DNA from: Cyanobacteria bacterium FACHB-502
GTDB taxonomy: Bacteria > Cyanobacteriota > Cyanobacteriia > Elainellales > Elainellaceae
Assembly: GCA_014695325.1 (NCBI GenBank)
Contig: JACJNZ010000039.1
Coordinates: forward strand, 496,001 to 560,000
Length of the DNA stretch: 64,000 nucleotides
Direction of reading: 5' to 3'
The position numbers were made by a program, and so were the translations under genes. Numbering within the stretch: position 1 is the stretch's first letter; each line of letters begins with the position of its first letter. The notes beneath the pieces are model-generated. The model saw only the letters and a program-made list of their open reading frames with translations, was not told the DNA's origin and did not search any database. Positions 36,649 through 46,248 of this stretch are shown in pieces.

Positions 36649-36996
36649 ATGGCTCCTGCCCCCGATGAAGCGATCGACCTGGAACAAGGCTTACGCCAAG
36701 CCGAAGCTGATTTACTGCGCCTCAAAGCTCGCTACGCCCAGGTGCAGGCAGACCAGCAGCGACAGATCGAGCTGAAGAACCGCCTGGATGATGTACGCGG
36801 TAATCTACGCCGTGATAAAACCCCAGAACTGAAAGCTGAACTCAAACAGATCCAGCAGCAGCTCGAAGCACTGGAAGTCGCCTTGGAAAGTCAGCTTTTT
36901 TCCTGGAGCGGTTTAAAAGAAGTATTCTGGCAGGCGGTGCGGTTTGGCGGACTGGGAATTGTGATTGGCTGGGTATTGCGGTCGATCGCGCTTTAG
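36649..36996 (+). CDS. Coiled-coil protein with C-terminal membrane anchor
   Basis: 115 aa from the ATG at 36649 (MAPAPDEAIDLEQGL); an upstream in-frame ATG would add a Phe/Ser-rich leader read from a polypyrimidine tract and is rejected. Residues 8-85 form a coiled coil (LRQAEADLLRLKARYAQVQA, ELKAELKQIQQQLEALE). The end is a hydrophobic helix (FGGLGIVIGWVL). Homologues with this layout are conserved in cyanobacteria, without known function. Confidence 0.75.
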   Translation: MAPAPDEAIDLEQGLRQAEADLLRLKARYAQVQADQQRQIELKNRLDDVRGNLRRDKTPELKAELKQIQQQLEALEVALESQLFSWSGLKEVFWQAVRFGGLGIVIGWVLRSIAL

Positions 36997-37025
36997 ATTG
37001 AAAGCACCCAATAAAGGGCGATCGG

Positions 37026-37601
37026 TTATCCTAAGTCAATTTGGCGCAACATCCTTTCAAAGGCTTTTGCATTACGAACTTGCTTGAACCCTATCTCTTG
37101 AGTCTGGATATCGCCGTCATAATCTTTTGATCTGTGGACGTAAAGAATAATGTCACCACTGCCATCGCGATCTTCTCGACGAGAGACAACCCTTAGCTCA
37201 GAAGGCATAAAAGATGTTACTGTTGTCGACCGTCCCGCTGTAAGAATAAAGGCTCGTTCATAGGTTATGACGTAAACAGACTGACGTGCTGTGAGCCAAT
37301 TCAGGAAGGGAATAAAAAAGATAAGAAATAGCGGAATAACAGTTCCCATGAGAAAAACTAGAGCACCTGGAACACCTACAAATTCAAGCAGAGATCTTCC
37401 CATGTCTCTCGCTTGTTGATAGGTGCTAAAGCTGGTAAAAGAAAAAAATAGTAAGGAAACGAATAGAACTAAACAAACACCCAGGACGGAACGAGTAAAA
37501 AAACGAGCAATAGGCTGCTCAATCCATTGAATCTGCTCATTTGGCGAAAGCTCTTTTTCCAAACTTCTCCGCAGCTTTTCTGGCAGCCTATCGTTGTCCA
37601 T
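37026..37601 (-). CDS. Membrane protein with bacterial PH-like domain
   Basis: 191 aa. A soluble N-terminus (residues 1-30, LSPNEQIQWIEQP) is followed by two transmembrane segments (about 36-56 and 76-100) and a C-terminal beta-rich domain (SVYVITYERAFIL, then DIILYVHRSKDYDG). This is the layout of YdbT/bPH2-type proteins: membrane helices before a pleckstrin-homology-like fold. Function unknown. Base composition is more AT-rich than its neighbours, which may point to a separate origin. Confidence 0.7.
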   Translation of the reverse strand: MDNDRLPEKLRRSLEKELSPNEQIQWIEQPIARFFTRSVLGVCLVLFVSLLFFSFTSFSTYQQARDMGRSLLEFVGVPGALVFLMGTVIPLFLIFFIPFLNWLTARQSVYVITYERAFILTAGRSTTVTSFMPSELRVVSRREDRDGSGDIILYVHRSKDYDGDIQTQEIGFKQVRNAKAFERMLRQIDLG

Positions 37602-37821
37602 TATCTTTGTTTTGTAGCTCTATTTTGTCTTCTGGCGAACTTAGAAACTGGTGAAAGACACAGAGTCAGTCTAAACAAATTTGTTAAGGCAAGGGAGGGT
37701 AATGCTACGGTTTTTATAGAATGGTCAATTCGAGTAATCCCGACAGCAGCGCAGCTCCTAAGCAATCGAACAAGTAACAGCACGAGCTAAACCCGAACGA
37801 CCCTCAAACAATCAACTCCTC

Positions 37822-38479
37822 ATGCTGACTCTTAATCATTGGCAACAAAAATTACTCGTCCTGGTCGCTGCGAGCCTGGCTGACGCTGAAATATTCGGGC
37901 TTACCGTTTACCGAAATTCGGCTGCCGCTCGATACGCCAGAATTCTACGATCGCATCTCCCAATATTCCCCCTCAGCCAGAGTTCCCGTTCTTCTGCACG
38001 ATGATTTGAGGGTGTGGGAATCGATCGCGATTGGCGAGTACATTGCTGAGCTTGCCCCTGCTTCTGGCTTCTTGCCTGCGGATTCGGCAGTTCGGGCAGT
38101 CGTCCGGTCAGTCAGTGCAGAAATGCACGCAGGATTTTTCGATTTGCGCCGGAATCTCCCAATGGACTGTCGATCGCGTTATTCAACCGATCGCGTGACA
38201 CCCAGTGTTCAGAAAGATATCGATCGCATCAGCCAGATCTGGCGAGACTGTCGGCAGCAGTATAGGCAGCAGGGTTCGTTTTTGTTTGGAAATTTCACGA
38301 TTGCCGATGCCATGTACGCTCCCGTCGTGTCTCGATTTGTCACCTATAACGTCAAGCTGGACTCAGAGGCGCAAACCTACGCAGACGCAATCTGGACGCT
38401 TCCTTTGATGCAGGAATGGGTCGAGGCTGCAACCCAGGAACTCGAAGTAATCCCGCCGGATTTGCTCTTTGCAGTTTAA
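37822..38479 (+). pseudogene. Glutathione S-transferase gene with N-terminal frameshift
   Basis: The GST reading frame runs from about 37838 to 38479. It gives IGNKNYSSWSLRAWLTLKYS, then FTEIRLPLDTPEFYDRISQY, SARVPVLLHDDLRVWESIAI and a helical C-domain with EMHAGFFDLRRNLPMDC and NFTIADAMYAPVV. The expected start MLTL is present at 37822 but one frame away: CTTAATCATTGGC needs one base fewer to read L-I-I-G. A single-base insertion at about 37834-37836, or a sequencing error, is implied. Everything downstream is intact, which favours a recent event. Confidence 0.8.
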
Positions 38480-38885
38480 GTAAGCTTTAAAGAAATCCCA
38501 GCGATCTTACCTAGAAAAACACAGCAAAACAGAGAGGTGGAATTTACACTGAGGAGAAGCCTAGCAGGATGTTATGAAAATAAATGCTTGTGACCTGCCC
38601 TATCCTCTCAATTCTGAAGAACTTGCCCTAGCTCTGGGGTTCTAAAGTCTTCCAAGATTGGGGCAATTTAAGGGACAGTGTAGAACAAAGAATACGGCTC
38701 AAACGTCCTCTGAATTCAGCCTGTGCTGAAGCTTGTCGATTGCTCTGGAGTGATGGGGGTTGTCGGTTGCGGATTGACCGTGAGTGACTTCAGCAGGGAC
38801 ACTGGTTTGAGTGTTATTCGTTAAGGGGGAATCCCTTTCTAGTTCCACAGCAAATTGGCGTATCTAGAAGTGAGATTGAAGCTTT
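38480..38885. other. 406-bp intergenic region
   Basis: No gene, RNA or clear repeat recognised. It serves as the upstream region of the GGR-family gene. Confidence 0.4.
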
Positions 38886-40019
38886 ATGTATGACTGCATC
38901 ATCGTCGGCGCAGGACCCGCAGGCGGATCGGCTGCCTACCATCTGGCAAAGCGAGGGCGATCGGTTCTGGTTTTAGAAAAAGAGTCGCTGCCGCGCTATA
39001 AGCCGTGTGGAGGTGGCGTTTCCCCCCAAATTGCCGAATGGTTTGACTTTGACTTTTCGCCTGCCATTTCCCTCAAGGTAGACACCATCCGCTATACCTG
39101 GAAAATGGACGATCCGGTGACTGCCAAGCTCGAAAGCCTGGAGCCGATCTGGATGGTGCGGCGCGATGTATTTGACCATTTTCTGATTCAACAGGCGCAA
39201 AAGCAAGGCGCAGAACTGCGAGACAATACCGAAGTCAAAGGCATCGAGTTTAAGAGCGATCGCTGGCAGGTGAACACAGCGCAGGGTCCAGTTGAAGGAC
39301 GCTATTTAATTGCTGCCGACGGTGCAAAGGGGCAAACAGCAAAATGGCTGGGCTTTAAAGATCGCAAGCGTCGCCTCGCTGGAGCCTTAGAAGCCGAAGC
39401 AAAAGCTACCGTTGCAAATTCAGATACCGCTCACTTTGAGTTTGGCATGGTCAAAAACGGCTACATCTGGAATTTTCCCAAGGCAGAGGGCTATTCGATC
39501 GGTGTGGGGACCTTCCGAGGCGGTGAGCCGCAGGACTTTAAGAGCATTCTGACCGAATACGCGACGCTGTTTGGTATCGACCTGCAAACCTGCAAGCAGT
39601 ATGGGCATCCTCTGTGCCTGTGGGACGGCGAACAAAAGCTACATACCCAAAATGCCGTCCTGGCAGGAGAAGCTGCCTGTGTGGTTGATCCCTTTACGGC
39701 AGAAGGTATTCGTCCCTCGATTTTTAGCGGGGTCAAGGCAGCCGAAGCGATCGATCAGGCGATCGGCGGTAATGCAAACGCGCTCGCTGGCTATTCCCAA
39801 GTGATGAACCAGGAATGGGGCGCAGATATGGTTTGGGCACAGCGGTTGGCAGGCGTATTTTACCGGATTCCTAGCTTCGGCTACAAAATCGGTGTGAAAC
39901 GTCCGACTGCAACCGAGCGTATGGGACAAATTCTCTGTGGTCAATTGCGCTATAGCGACGTCGCAAGCCGTGCCCTGAAGCGGCTGACAGCAGGCTTGAT
40001 CCCCGGGATGGGTGGCTAG
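38886..40019 (+). CDS. Geranylgeranyl reductase family FAD-dependent oxidoreductase
   Basis: 377 aa. FAD-binding GAGPAGGSAAYHLAKRG at the N-terminus, the PRYKPCGGGVSP signature of the GGR family, RRDVFDHFLIQQA and the second FAD motif GEAACVVDPFTAEGIRPSIF. It differs from ChlP (the geranylgeranyl diphosphate/chlorophyll reductase) in these motifs, so it is a paralogue that may saturate polyisoprenyl groups of lipids or quinones. Soluble or peripheral membrane. Ends before a strong terminator shared with the convergent phosphoesterase gene. Confidence 0.88.
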   Translation: MYDCIIVGAGPAGGSAAYHLAKRGRSVLVLEKESLPRYKPCGGGVSPQIAEWFDFDFSPAISLKVDTIRYTWKMDDPVTAKLESLEPIWMVRRDVFDHFLIQQAQKQGAELRDNTEVKGIEFKSDRWQVNTAQGPVEGRYLIAADGAKGQTAKWLGFKDRKRRLAGALEAEAKATVANSDTAHFEFGMVKNGYIWNFPKAEGYSIGVGTFRGGEPQDFKSILTEYATLFGIDLQTCKQYGHPLCLWDGEQKLHTQNAVLAGEAACVVDPFTAEGIRPSIFSGVKAAEAIDQAIGGNANALAGYSQVMNQEWGADMVWAQRLAGVFYRIPSFGYKIGVKRPTATERMGQILCGQLRYSDVASRALKRLTAGLIPGMGG

Positions 40020-40066
40020 CAAGCGTTTAAGTTTGGGTGCGGATACGATTAACTCCTTTCATCGGT

Positions 40067-40102
40067 AGCCATTCTCCTAGGTTTTCTGGGGAATGGCTTT
40101 TC
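40067..40102. terminator. Intrinsic terminator between convergent genes
   Basis: AGCCATTCTCC (40067-40077) pairs with GGGGAATGGCT (40088-40098, one G-U), followed by a T-rich tail (TTTTCT). It serves the GGR-family gene on the + strand. Confidence 0.8.
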
Positions 40103-40116
40103 TCTGCACCTGAGTG

Positions 40117-41916
40117 CTACCGAACAATCTGAAACTCATCAAAGCGCACCACGTCCCCCTCGGGCTGGCGGGCATCAAATCGGTAGCTGCTGACAAGCCC
40201 GGTCGCGGTGTCTAGAATGCTGAAGACGGTGATCTCGTTGCTGGCAATGTAGGGCTGGGGTTTGCCATTTTCATCGAGCAGAGCACTAATCGAAGGTACG
40301 ATCGCCGTCAGTCCACCCGGATCTCCGCTAGGCACGTAGTTGGGCTGAAAACCGATCGGAATTGAGCGACGAGTTTCACCCAGAAAGGCTCCGTAGGTGT
40401 TGCCCACGTTCGAGCTTTCCAGGAAGTGCATTCCGCCCGGACTGTCAAACCGATTCCACAGGTGCGAATGTCCATAGAACACAAGCTGTACGCCTGCCTT
40501 TTCCAGGAGCGGCATCAGATCTCGCAGCAGATAGTCGCGACCGATCGGGTATTCGTAGCGCACGGATTTAATTTGCCCGTCCGGGAAGCGATCGATAATC
40601 TGCGTCGGGTTCGTGTAGGGCGGAACCACGTTATCCCCCAGCGAATGGGGCGGATGGTGAAACATGACGATTTTGTATTTCGCCTGCTGGAATTCGGGGC
40701 GGTTTAGCTCTGCTTCCAGCCAGCTATATTGCGGACTACCGGGGGCGATCGGCTCAAAGATGTGCTGTCCGTAGCCCCATTTGTTGGCATCCGAGAGATC
40801 GACATCTCGTTCGCGGTAGCGTCCGCGTGCATTGGGCTCCAAGCTGGGGACACGCCAGGTATTGCAGGCATCGAGGGAAATTAGCCGCACATCGCCCAGC
40901 GTGATCGCATAGTATTTTTCGCCACCCGGACTGGTATTCGGCAGGGAAAAGATTTCTTCGTAGGTGTCGCTGTTAAAGGAATGATTCTTGATCCAGGTTT
41001 GGGCGATTGCCGGATCATTTCCAGGGTTAATCTGAGCGGCAATTTTGGCGTAGAGTGCGACTGCATTCTCGATCGGCACGGGATCGTTGTACTGCTCATT
41101 TAATGGCAGTTCGGTTGAAAAGCGTCCCATCACCTCGTGGTTGCCCAACGCCGGAAACAGCGGAGCCGACTGCAAAATCTTGCCGCCGCGATAGCGAGTC
41201 CCAACCCCGTTTTGCTCTAACAGCCGATTTGCTCGTCCCTGCAAACTGGGGAAAAACGCGCCGCCCCGATTGTCGTCAAACCATTCCGAAGCGCGATCGG
41301 GAATATTCACCAGATCGCCCGCTAGAAACACGGCATCGATCGGTTCGATCGTTTCAGTCACCTTTTGGAGGTTTGCCGGGGTCATGGGCATGAGCTGATG
41401 ATCAGAAGTCAGCAGAATCTTGAGCGGCTGTCCGGGGGCGGGAACGGCTGCCAGAGTATAGCGACCGCTCCATTCCATCCGTCCGTTATCGCGCATGCTG
41501 CCCACTCGATAAGGAATGCGCTGGCTGGGAGTGAGTCCCTGCACCTCAGCTTCGTGTCGCCAGATGGGGCGATCGGTCGGCTGAGTGTAAACCTGCCCGT
41601 CTTCTTCCTGATTGTCCACTCGCGATCGCTGGTCTTCCCGCATCCGAGAAAGCTGAGTGGTTTGGGCGATCGTCGTCTGGTCAAGATTGCTGCCATATTG
41701 CACAAAGCTCTCGCGCCCGGCAAATTCGGTGAACCAGACCACTCGCACCGAGTTTGCGGTTGGGAGCTGAAGAAACGGATCGGTCAGCAAGCCCGCGCCC
41801 ACCGGAAACAACGGAGCCAGCAGCATTCGGACAAAGAAAACTCCGTAAGCCAGGACGCTCAAAATCGCCGTCACCCACAGCACCAGGCGACCGTTCGATA
41901 ACTCCTTCCACTTCAT
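40117..41916 (-). CDS. Membrane-anchored metallophosphoesterase
   Basis: 599 aa. An N-terminal transmembrane anchor (about 10-40, LVLWVTAILSVLAYGVFFV) precedes a beta-rich domain (about 45-165, resembling the fibronectin-like domain of purple acid phosphatases) and a calcineurin-like catalytic domain with SDHQ, GDLV, GNHE, FHHPPHSLGD and GHSHLW. The metal ligands look complete, although the first motif reads SDxQ instead of DxH. Periplasmic, anchored in the inner membrane. Probable extracytoplasmic phosphatase; substrate unknown. Confidence 0.88.
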   Translation of the reverse strand: MKWKELSNGRLVLWVTAILSVLAYGVFFVRMLLAPLFPVGAGLLTDPFLQLPTANSVRVVWFTEFAGRESFVQYGSNLDQTTIAQTTQLSRMREDQRSRVDNQEEDGQVYTQPTDRPIWRHEAEVQGLTPSQRIPYRVGSMRDNGRMEWSGRYTLAAVPAPGQPLKILLTSDHQLMPMTPANLQKVTETIEPIDAVFLAGDLVNIPDRASEWFDDNRGGAFFPSLQGRANRLLEQNGVGTRYRGGKILQSAPLFPALGNHEVMGRFSTELPLNEQYNDPVPIENAVALYAKIAAQINPGNDPAIAQTWIKNHSFNSDTYEEIFSLPNTSPGGEKYYAITLGDVRLISLDACNTWRVPSLEPNARGRYRERDVDLSDANKWGYGQHIFEPIAPGSPQYSWLEAELNRPEFQQAKYKIVMFHHPPHSLGDNVVPPYTNPTQIIDRFPDGQIKSVRYEYPIGRDYLLRDLMPLLEKAGVQLVFYGHSHLWNRFDSPGGMHFLESSNVGNTYGAFLGETRRSIPIGFQPNYVPSGDPGGLTAIVPSISALLDENGKPQPYIASNEITVFSILDTATGLVSSYRFDARQPEGDVVRFDEFQIVR

Positions 41917-42010
41917 TCGATGCAGCAGTCGCCTAGTCCCCGTAGATGCAGTAGGTTTGGTCTCTGAAAATCAGACCACTTTATTTTGCCCAAGGCAAGA
42001 GTCGTTCATA

Positions 42011-42063
42011 CAAGTTTGGGCTTGAAGTTTGGACTTGGAGTTTGGGCTTGAAGTTTGGGCTTC
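42011..42063. repeat. 12-14-bp tandem repeat, four units
   Basis: AAGTTTGGGCTTG, AAGTTTGGACTTGG, AGTTTGGGCTTG, AAGTTTGGGCTTC in tandem, between the phosphoesterase and DUF2062 genes. Confidence 0.8.
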
Positions 42064-42084
42064 ACGCTTTCGATCGTGCGGTGT

Positions 42085-42573
42085 TTATCTTGCCCGATAC
42101 TTACGCATGCGTCGTTGATGCCGCCGTTCTGCCACCTGTTTTTGCATCCGACGGACGACAGGCAAAGCAACACCATAGCTGAGCAAACCGCCAAAGAAAC
42201 CGACCACCGCACAGCCCAGCAAGTAGGCAACTAGGATATCCCCTCCCAATGCCAGAAACCCCTCGATCGATCGCAAACTATCGATTGGTAAATCACTCCA
42301 CTTCTGCCCCAGCAAGGTTTGCCCGACATGAAAATTCAGCGCAGTAAAGGGAAGCGTGGTAATCGGGTTGCTGAGCCAGGTTCCGGCAGCGGCAGCAATT
42401 TTACTGCTGTGAAAAACTGCTGCGGTGAGAATTGCGATCGCCATTTGCAGCCCCGGCAGCGGAAACATTCCCCAAAACACACCAAAAGCAAATCCGCGGG
42501 CAATTTCGGGCGGTGTGCCACGCAGTCGCAAAAAACGCAGATAAAAGTAGCGCAGCAATCGTTTCCAGCGCAT
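42085..42573 (-). CDS. DUF2062 membrane protein
   Basis: 162 aa. Basic N-terminus, then the family signature GTPPEIARGFAFGVFWGMFP, with two to three hydrophobic helices (LQMAIAILTAAVF, GGDILVAYLLGCAVVGFFGG) and a basic C-terminal tail (RRMQKQVAERRHQRRMR). Inner-membrane protein of unknown activity; some DUF2062 proteins occur with glycosyltransferases. It lies upstream of the phosphoesterase on the same strand, separated by the tandem repeat. Confidence 0.88.
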   Translation of the reverse strand: MRWKRLLRYFYLRFLRLRGTPPEIARGFAFGVFWGMFPLPGLQMAIAILTAAVFHSSKIAAAAGTWLSNPITTLPFTALNFHVGQTLLGQKWSDLPIDSLRSIEGFLALGGDILVAYLLGCAVVGFFGGLLSYGVALPVVRRMQKQVAERRHQRRMRKYRAR

Positions 42574-42666
42574 GAAGTCCTTAGGATTATCAGCAGATCA
42601 ACTCTACAAACTTCATAACATTTTGTTTCGATCAATGACCAGTCTCGAAGGATAAGCAGTTGCTTG

Positions 42667-43569
42667 TTATGGCACTGCAACCGATCGCAGCAGACGATCG
42701 ACAATGATCCGCGATTTGCGTCCGGCAGCCGGAATCATGCGGTGGGAAAGGACATAGGGCGCGAGGAATTTTACATCGTCGGGAATCGCGAATTCTCTGC
42801 CTTCCAGAAACGCCAGTGCCTGGACTGCCCGATGCAGTGCAACTGTGCCTCTAGGGCTCACGCCGAGTAAGACTTCCTCATCTTCACGGGTGGCGCGCAC
42901 CAGATCGAGAATGTATTGCTGAAGCGGCGTTTCGACTCGCACCTGGGCACAAAGCTGTTGAAGCGACTGCACTTCTGCCAGAGAAATACAGGGATGTAGG
43001 GCTTCGGGTTTTTGTCCGAGTCGCTGAAGCATTTGCAGTTCTTCTGCTTCGGTTGGGTAGCCCAGACTAAAGGACAGCGCAAATCGATCCATCTGCGCTT
43101 CGGGCAGGGGAAACGTGCCCTGATATTCCACCGGATTCTGAGTCGCAATCACAAAAAATGGATGGGGAACCAGACGCGATTTGCCGTCGATCGTCACTTG
43201 ATGTTCTTCCATGACTTCCAGCAGGGCGGACTGGGTGCGAGGCGTTGCCCGGTTAATTTCATCTGTCAGCAGCACATTGGCAAACACAGGTCCAGGCAAA
43301 AACTCAAACTCGCCCGATCGCGGATTCCAGATATTCGTCCCCGTCACGTCGGCAGGCAGCAGATCCGGCGTGCACTGAATTCGCTGAAACTGTCCCTCAA
43401 TTGATCGCGCCAGAGACTTTGCCAGCAGGGTTTTTCCCACTCCGGGCACATCTTCCAGCAGCGCATGTCCACCCGACAACAGAGCCACCAGCACTAGCCG
43501 AATTGCCTCTTCTTTGCCGACGATCGTTTGTCCTAAATTCTGAACGAGCTGTTCAATCCGTTCTCGCAT
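42667..43569 (-). CDS. MoxR-family AAA+ ATPase
   Basis: 300 aa. Walker A EDVPGVGKTLLAKS, Walker B VLLTDEINRATPRTQ, sensor 1 FFVIATQNPVEYQGTFPLPE and the C-terminal lid with SPRGTVALHRAVQALAF. MoxR ATPases act as chaperones for metal-cofactor or von Willebrand-domain proteins; no VWA or DUF58 partner is adjacent here. Its stop is about 94 bp upstream of the DUF2062 start, so co-transcription is possible. Confidence 0.95.
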   Translation of the reverse strand: MRERIEQLVQNLGQTIVGKEEAIRLVLVALLSGGHALLEDVPGVGKTLLAKSLARSIEGQFQRIQCTPDLLPADVTGTNIWNPRSGEFEFLPGPVFANVLLTDEINRATPRTQSALLEVMEEHQVTIDGKSRLVPHPFFVIATQNPVEYQGTFPLPEAQMDRFALSFSLGYPTEAEELQMLQRLGQKPEALHPCISLAEVQSLQQLCAQVRVETPLQQYILDLVRATREDEEVLLGVSPRGTVALHRAVQALAFLEGREFAIPDDVKFLAPYVLSHRMIPAAGRKSRIIVDRLLRSVAVP

Positions 43570-43783
43570 GGGGTTTTACGATGGGGTAAGACTGGCTAAC
43601 GCCTTGGGCATTGCTCCATAATGACAGCGATCGATTGCACCTGAAGGCAGCAAATTTACGGAAGCTGTGCAGAGCGGTAGATCAGGTTGCCGGGTCACAG
43701 ATTGATAATAGGAGGAAATCTCACACTGAATTCACCCCCAATTAATCGGCGACCAAACCGCCCTAACATTTTTTCATTTCCTT

Positions 43784-44617
43784 ATGACTCAAGCCCGTGC
43801 GACTCAAAAGCAATCGAATCGATCGCCAAATCCCCTAAAGCAATACTGGCGCGTCCTCAAACTTTTCTGGTCAACCGCTTTGGAAGCCGAGCTAGAGTAT
43901 CGGGTTAATTTTTTGATTGCTGCCCTTACTAGTTTTGGCAGTCTGGCAGGTAGTTTGTTCAGTCTGTCGCTGTTTTATCAGACGGGCTATCAGTTTCAGG
44001 GATGGAGCTGGGAAGAGGCACTGCTGGTGCTGGGCGTGTTTACCATTCTTCAAGGATTTTCCGCAACGCTGCTGGCTCCGAACCTGAATCAAATTGTGGA
44101 TCAGGTGCAAAAAGGCACGCTCGATTTTGTGCTGCTGAAACCGATCAGCTCTCAGTTTTGGCTGTCGCTGCGGAGGATTTCGCCCTGGGGTTTGCCTGAT
44201 TTGATCTTTGGGCTGATTCTGATTGGCTATGCGGGAACAAGGCTAAATCTGCCGCCGATCGCCTATGTTGCCAGTGTGATTCCGATTCTGTTTGGGCTGC
44301 TGATTCTCTATAGCCTGTGGTTTATTTTGGGCGCGACGAGCATCTGGTTTGTCAAAATCTACAACGTCACCGAAGTGCTGCGGGGGCTGCTAGAAGCCGG
44401 ACGATATCCGATGGCGGCTTATCCAGTGGCGTACCGCGTCTTTTTTACCTTTGTGGTTCCGGTTGCGTTCCTGACCACGATTCCGGCTGAAGTGCTGCTG
44501 AGCCGGGCGCAGGTTTTGTGGATCGCTGGCGCGGGGATTTTGGCGATCGTGCTTTTGCTGTTTGCCCGTTCTTTCTGGCGGTTTGCGCTGCGGTTTTATA
44601 CCAGCGCGTCTAGCTAG
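43784..44617 (+). CDS. ABC-2 type transporter permease
   Basis: 277 aa with about six transmembrane helices. The N-terminal block FWSTALEAELEYRVNFLIAA, the central QVQKGTLDFVLLKPISSQFW and the AYPVAYRVFFTFVVPVAFLT stretch are typical of the ABC-2 (DUF990-type) permeases that act in pairs with a second permease and an ATPase in export. Neither partner is adjacent. Convergent with the pentapeptide/TPR gene, stops 3 bp apart. Confidence 0.9.
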   Translation: MTQARATQKQSNRSPNPLKQYWRVLKLFWSTALEAELEYRVNFLIAALTSFGSLAGSLFSLSLFYQTGYQFQGWSWEEALLVLGVFTILQGFSATLLAPNLNQIVDQVQKGTLDFVLLKPISSQFWLSLRRISPWGLPDLIFGLILIGYAGTRLNLPPIAYVASVIPILFGLLILYSLWFILGATSIWFVKIYNVTEVLRGLLEAGRYPMAAYPVAYRVFFTFVVPVAFLTTIPAEVLLSRAQVLWIAGAGILAIVLLLFARSFWRFALRFYTSASS

Positions 44618-44619
44618 CT

Positions 44620-45444
44620 CTACAGCCCCAAGCCACCCATGCTACCTTGCAGAAAAATTTGCAGTGCCAGTCCTGCCACTGATCCCAGGAAGCTGAAGAA
44701 ATTGCCGCCCCCGCCGCCGCCCTGACCGTTTGCCGCCTTAAGCCGTTGCTGCTCTGCTTCCTGATACGCCTGAACGCTGGTAATAAATTGAGCTGAAAGC
44801 TCCTGTCCCTGGCTGTCGCCCTGGGTGGTGTAAAGTTCTTGGGCACTTTGAGCATCACCGATCGCCCCCGCATCATCACTCAAGCGCATCCGTGCCATTG
44901 CCCGCGCCAGGTAAGCATGAGCAAAGGTAGGGTTCCGCGTTAAAGCCTGATCGTAATTACTGATTGCACCTCGAAAGTTGCCGCGCTGCGCCTCTGCCAG
45001 CCCAAAGCGATAAAGATTTTCAGGGGTGGCGATCATCGCCGGAAGTCCTACCGCTTGCAGCACATTTGCCCCGTCCAGGTTTGCCCCCTGAATCATTGCC
45101 CCGTTCAAAATTGCCCCCCGCAAATCTGCATTTCTCAAGTCAGCCCCGCTCAAATCGGCTCCGCTTAAGTTTGCGTTCACCAGTGCCGCCCCCGCCAGAT
45201 TTGCCCCCTGCAGGTTTGCCCCACTCAAATTCGATCGGCTCAGGTTTGCCTGCACCAGATTCGCATTTTGCAAATTTGCCCCTGAGAGACTGGCATAAAC
45301 TAATCCCGCCTGGCTTAGCTCACACTGCGAACACTGCTTGGTCTCAATCAACTGCTGAACGTGCTCCAAGTTTTCAGCGAGTGCAGCCGATCCCCAGCCA
45401 GTAACGGTCAGAACGGCGAGTGCAGGCAACAGAGTGAGTTTCAT
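44620..45444 (-). CDS. Secreted pentapeptide-repeat and TPR protein
   Basis: 274 aa. Signal peptide (1-23, ending SAALA), a CxxC pair (QCSQCELS), then about 17 pentapeptide repeats of A[ND]LxG type (about 40-125) forming a right-handed beta-helix. A TPR-like pair of helices follows (about 145-200, LYRFGLAEAQRGNFRGAISN YDQAL), then a Gly-rich C-terminus with a hydrophobic segment (GSVAGLALQIFLQG). Probably thylakoid-luminal or periplasmic. Function unknown. Confidence 0.88.
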   Translation of the reverse strand: MKLTLLPALAVLTVTGWGSAALAENLEHVQQLIETKQCSQCELSQAGLVYASLSGANLQNANLVQANLSRSNLSGANLQGANLAGAALVNANLSGADLSGADLRNADLRGAILNGAMIQGANLDGANVLQAVGLPAMIATPENLYRFGLAEAQRGNFRGAISNYDQALTRNPTFAHAYLARAMARMRLSDDAGAIGDAQSAQELYTTQGDSQGQELSAQFITSVQAYQEAEQQRLKAANGQGGGGGGNFFSFLGSVAGLALQIFLQGSMGGLGL

Positions 45445-45544
45445 GACTGATACGCTAGGTGTAGAGTAAGGTTGCTTGATTTTACAGTGTGGGCAATTAA
45501 CTGTAGGGCTATCATAGTGTACTCAAAATTTGAGAGACGCACCA

Positions 45545-46096
45545 ATGTCTACCCGCTTCTTCATCGCCCTCATTCCCCCTCAAGCAGTCCAGGATTACGC
45601 CGATCGCACTATTCAGGAGCTGACCGAGCGCTTTCAGACTCGCACTGCCAAGGCTCCGCCCCACGTCACGCTTCAGCCACCTTTTCTGTGGGAATTCGAG
45701 CAGGTTTTTGAGTTAGAGAATCGCTTGCGGCAGTTTGCCCAAACCCGCTCGCCCGTCCCGGTGACCATCTCTGGCTTTGGAGCATTTGCGCCGAGGGTGC
45801 TGTACCTGAACGTGTTAAAAACCCCGGAACTCCTAGCCCTTCAGGCTGTCCTTATACAGGATTTAGAGCAGATTGGCATTCGTGACCCGAAGAACAAACA
45901 GCGCGGCTTTTCGCCCCATCTCACGGTGGCTTCACGGAATATCAACAAGCTGATCTTCAAGGCTGCTTGGGCAGAGCTTCAGGCGCGATCGGTTGAATTT
46001 GAGTTTGTAAGCAATCGCCTAATTTTGCTGATTCATGAGGGGCAGCGGTGGCAGGTGCGATCGGAGTTTGAATTAGGGGGGGCAACCCGATACTAA
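45545..46096 (+). CDS. thpR: RNA 2',3'-cyclic phosphodiesterase ThpR
   Basis: 183 aa from the ATG at 45545 (MSTRFFIAL), in line with family N-termini; an in-frame start 15 bp upstream is less likely. Both catalytic HxTx motifs of the 2H phosphoesterase fold are present, PPHVTLQPP and SPHLTVAS. These enzymes hydrolyse 2',3'-cyclic phosphate RNA ends and can ligate 2'-5' tRNA halves in vitro. Divergent from the pentapeptide/TPR gene. Confidence 0.92.
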   Translation: MSTRFFIALIPPQAVQDYADRTIQELTERFQTRTAKAPPHVTLQPPFLWEFEQVFELENRLRQFAQTRSPVPVTISGFGAFAPRVLYLNVLKTPELLALQAVLIQDLEQIGIRDPKNKQRGFSPHLTVASRNINKLIFKAAWAELQARSVEFEFVSNRLILLIHEGQRWQVRSEFELGGATRY

Positions 46097-46204
46097 AGAT
46101 TCGTGACAACCGATCGAGTTTTTGTTGACAGGAGAATCTGAAACCGTAACAATAGATACAGAAAGTGAATCGTTCATCCTAATCTAGGTCGTAAATTTTG
46201 GATT

Positions 46205-46248
46205 GCTAAAGCTAGACCGCTAAAGCTAGATCAGCTAAAGCTAGATTG
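46205..46248. repeat. 14-15-bp tandem repeat, three units
   Basis: GCTAAAGCTAGACC, GCTAAAGCTAGATCA, GCTAAAGCTAGATTG in the leader region upstream of the DUF4278 gene. Confidence 0.85.

Noticed and set aside
41365-41901. 178-codon + strand open frame opposite the metallophosphoesterase
   Set aside because: Antisense shadow of a gene with complete catalytic motifs; composition is not protein-like.
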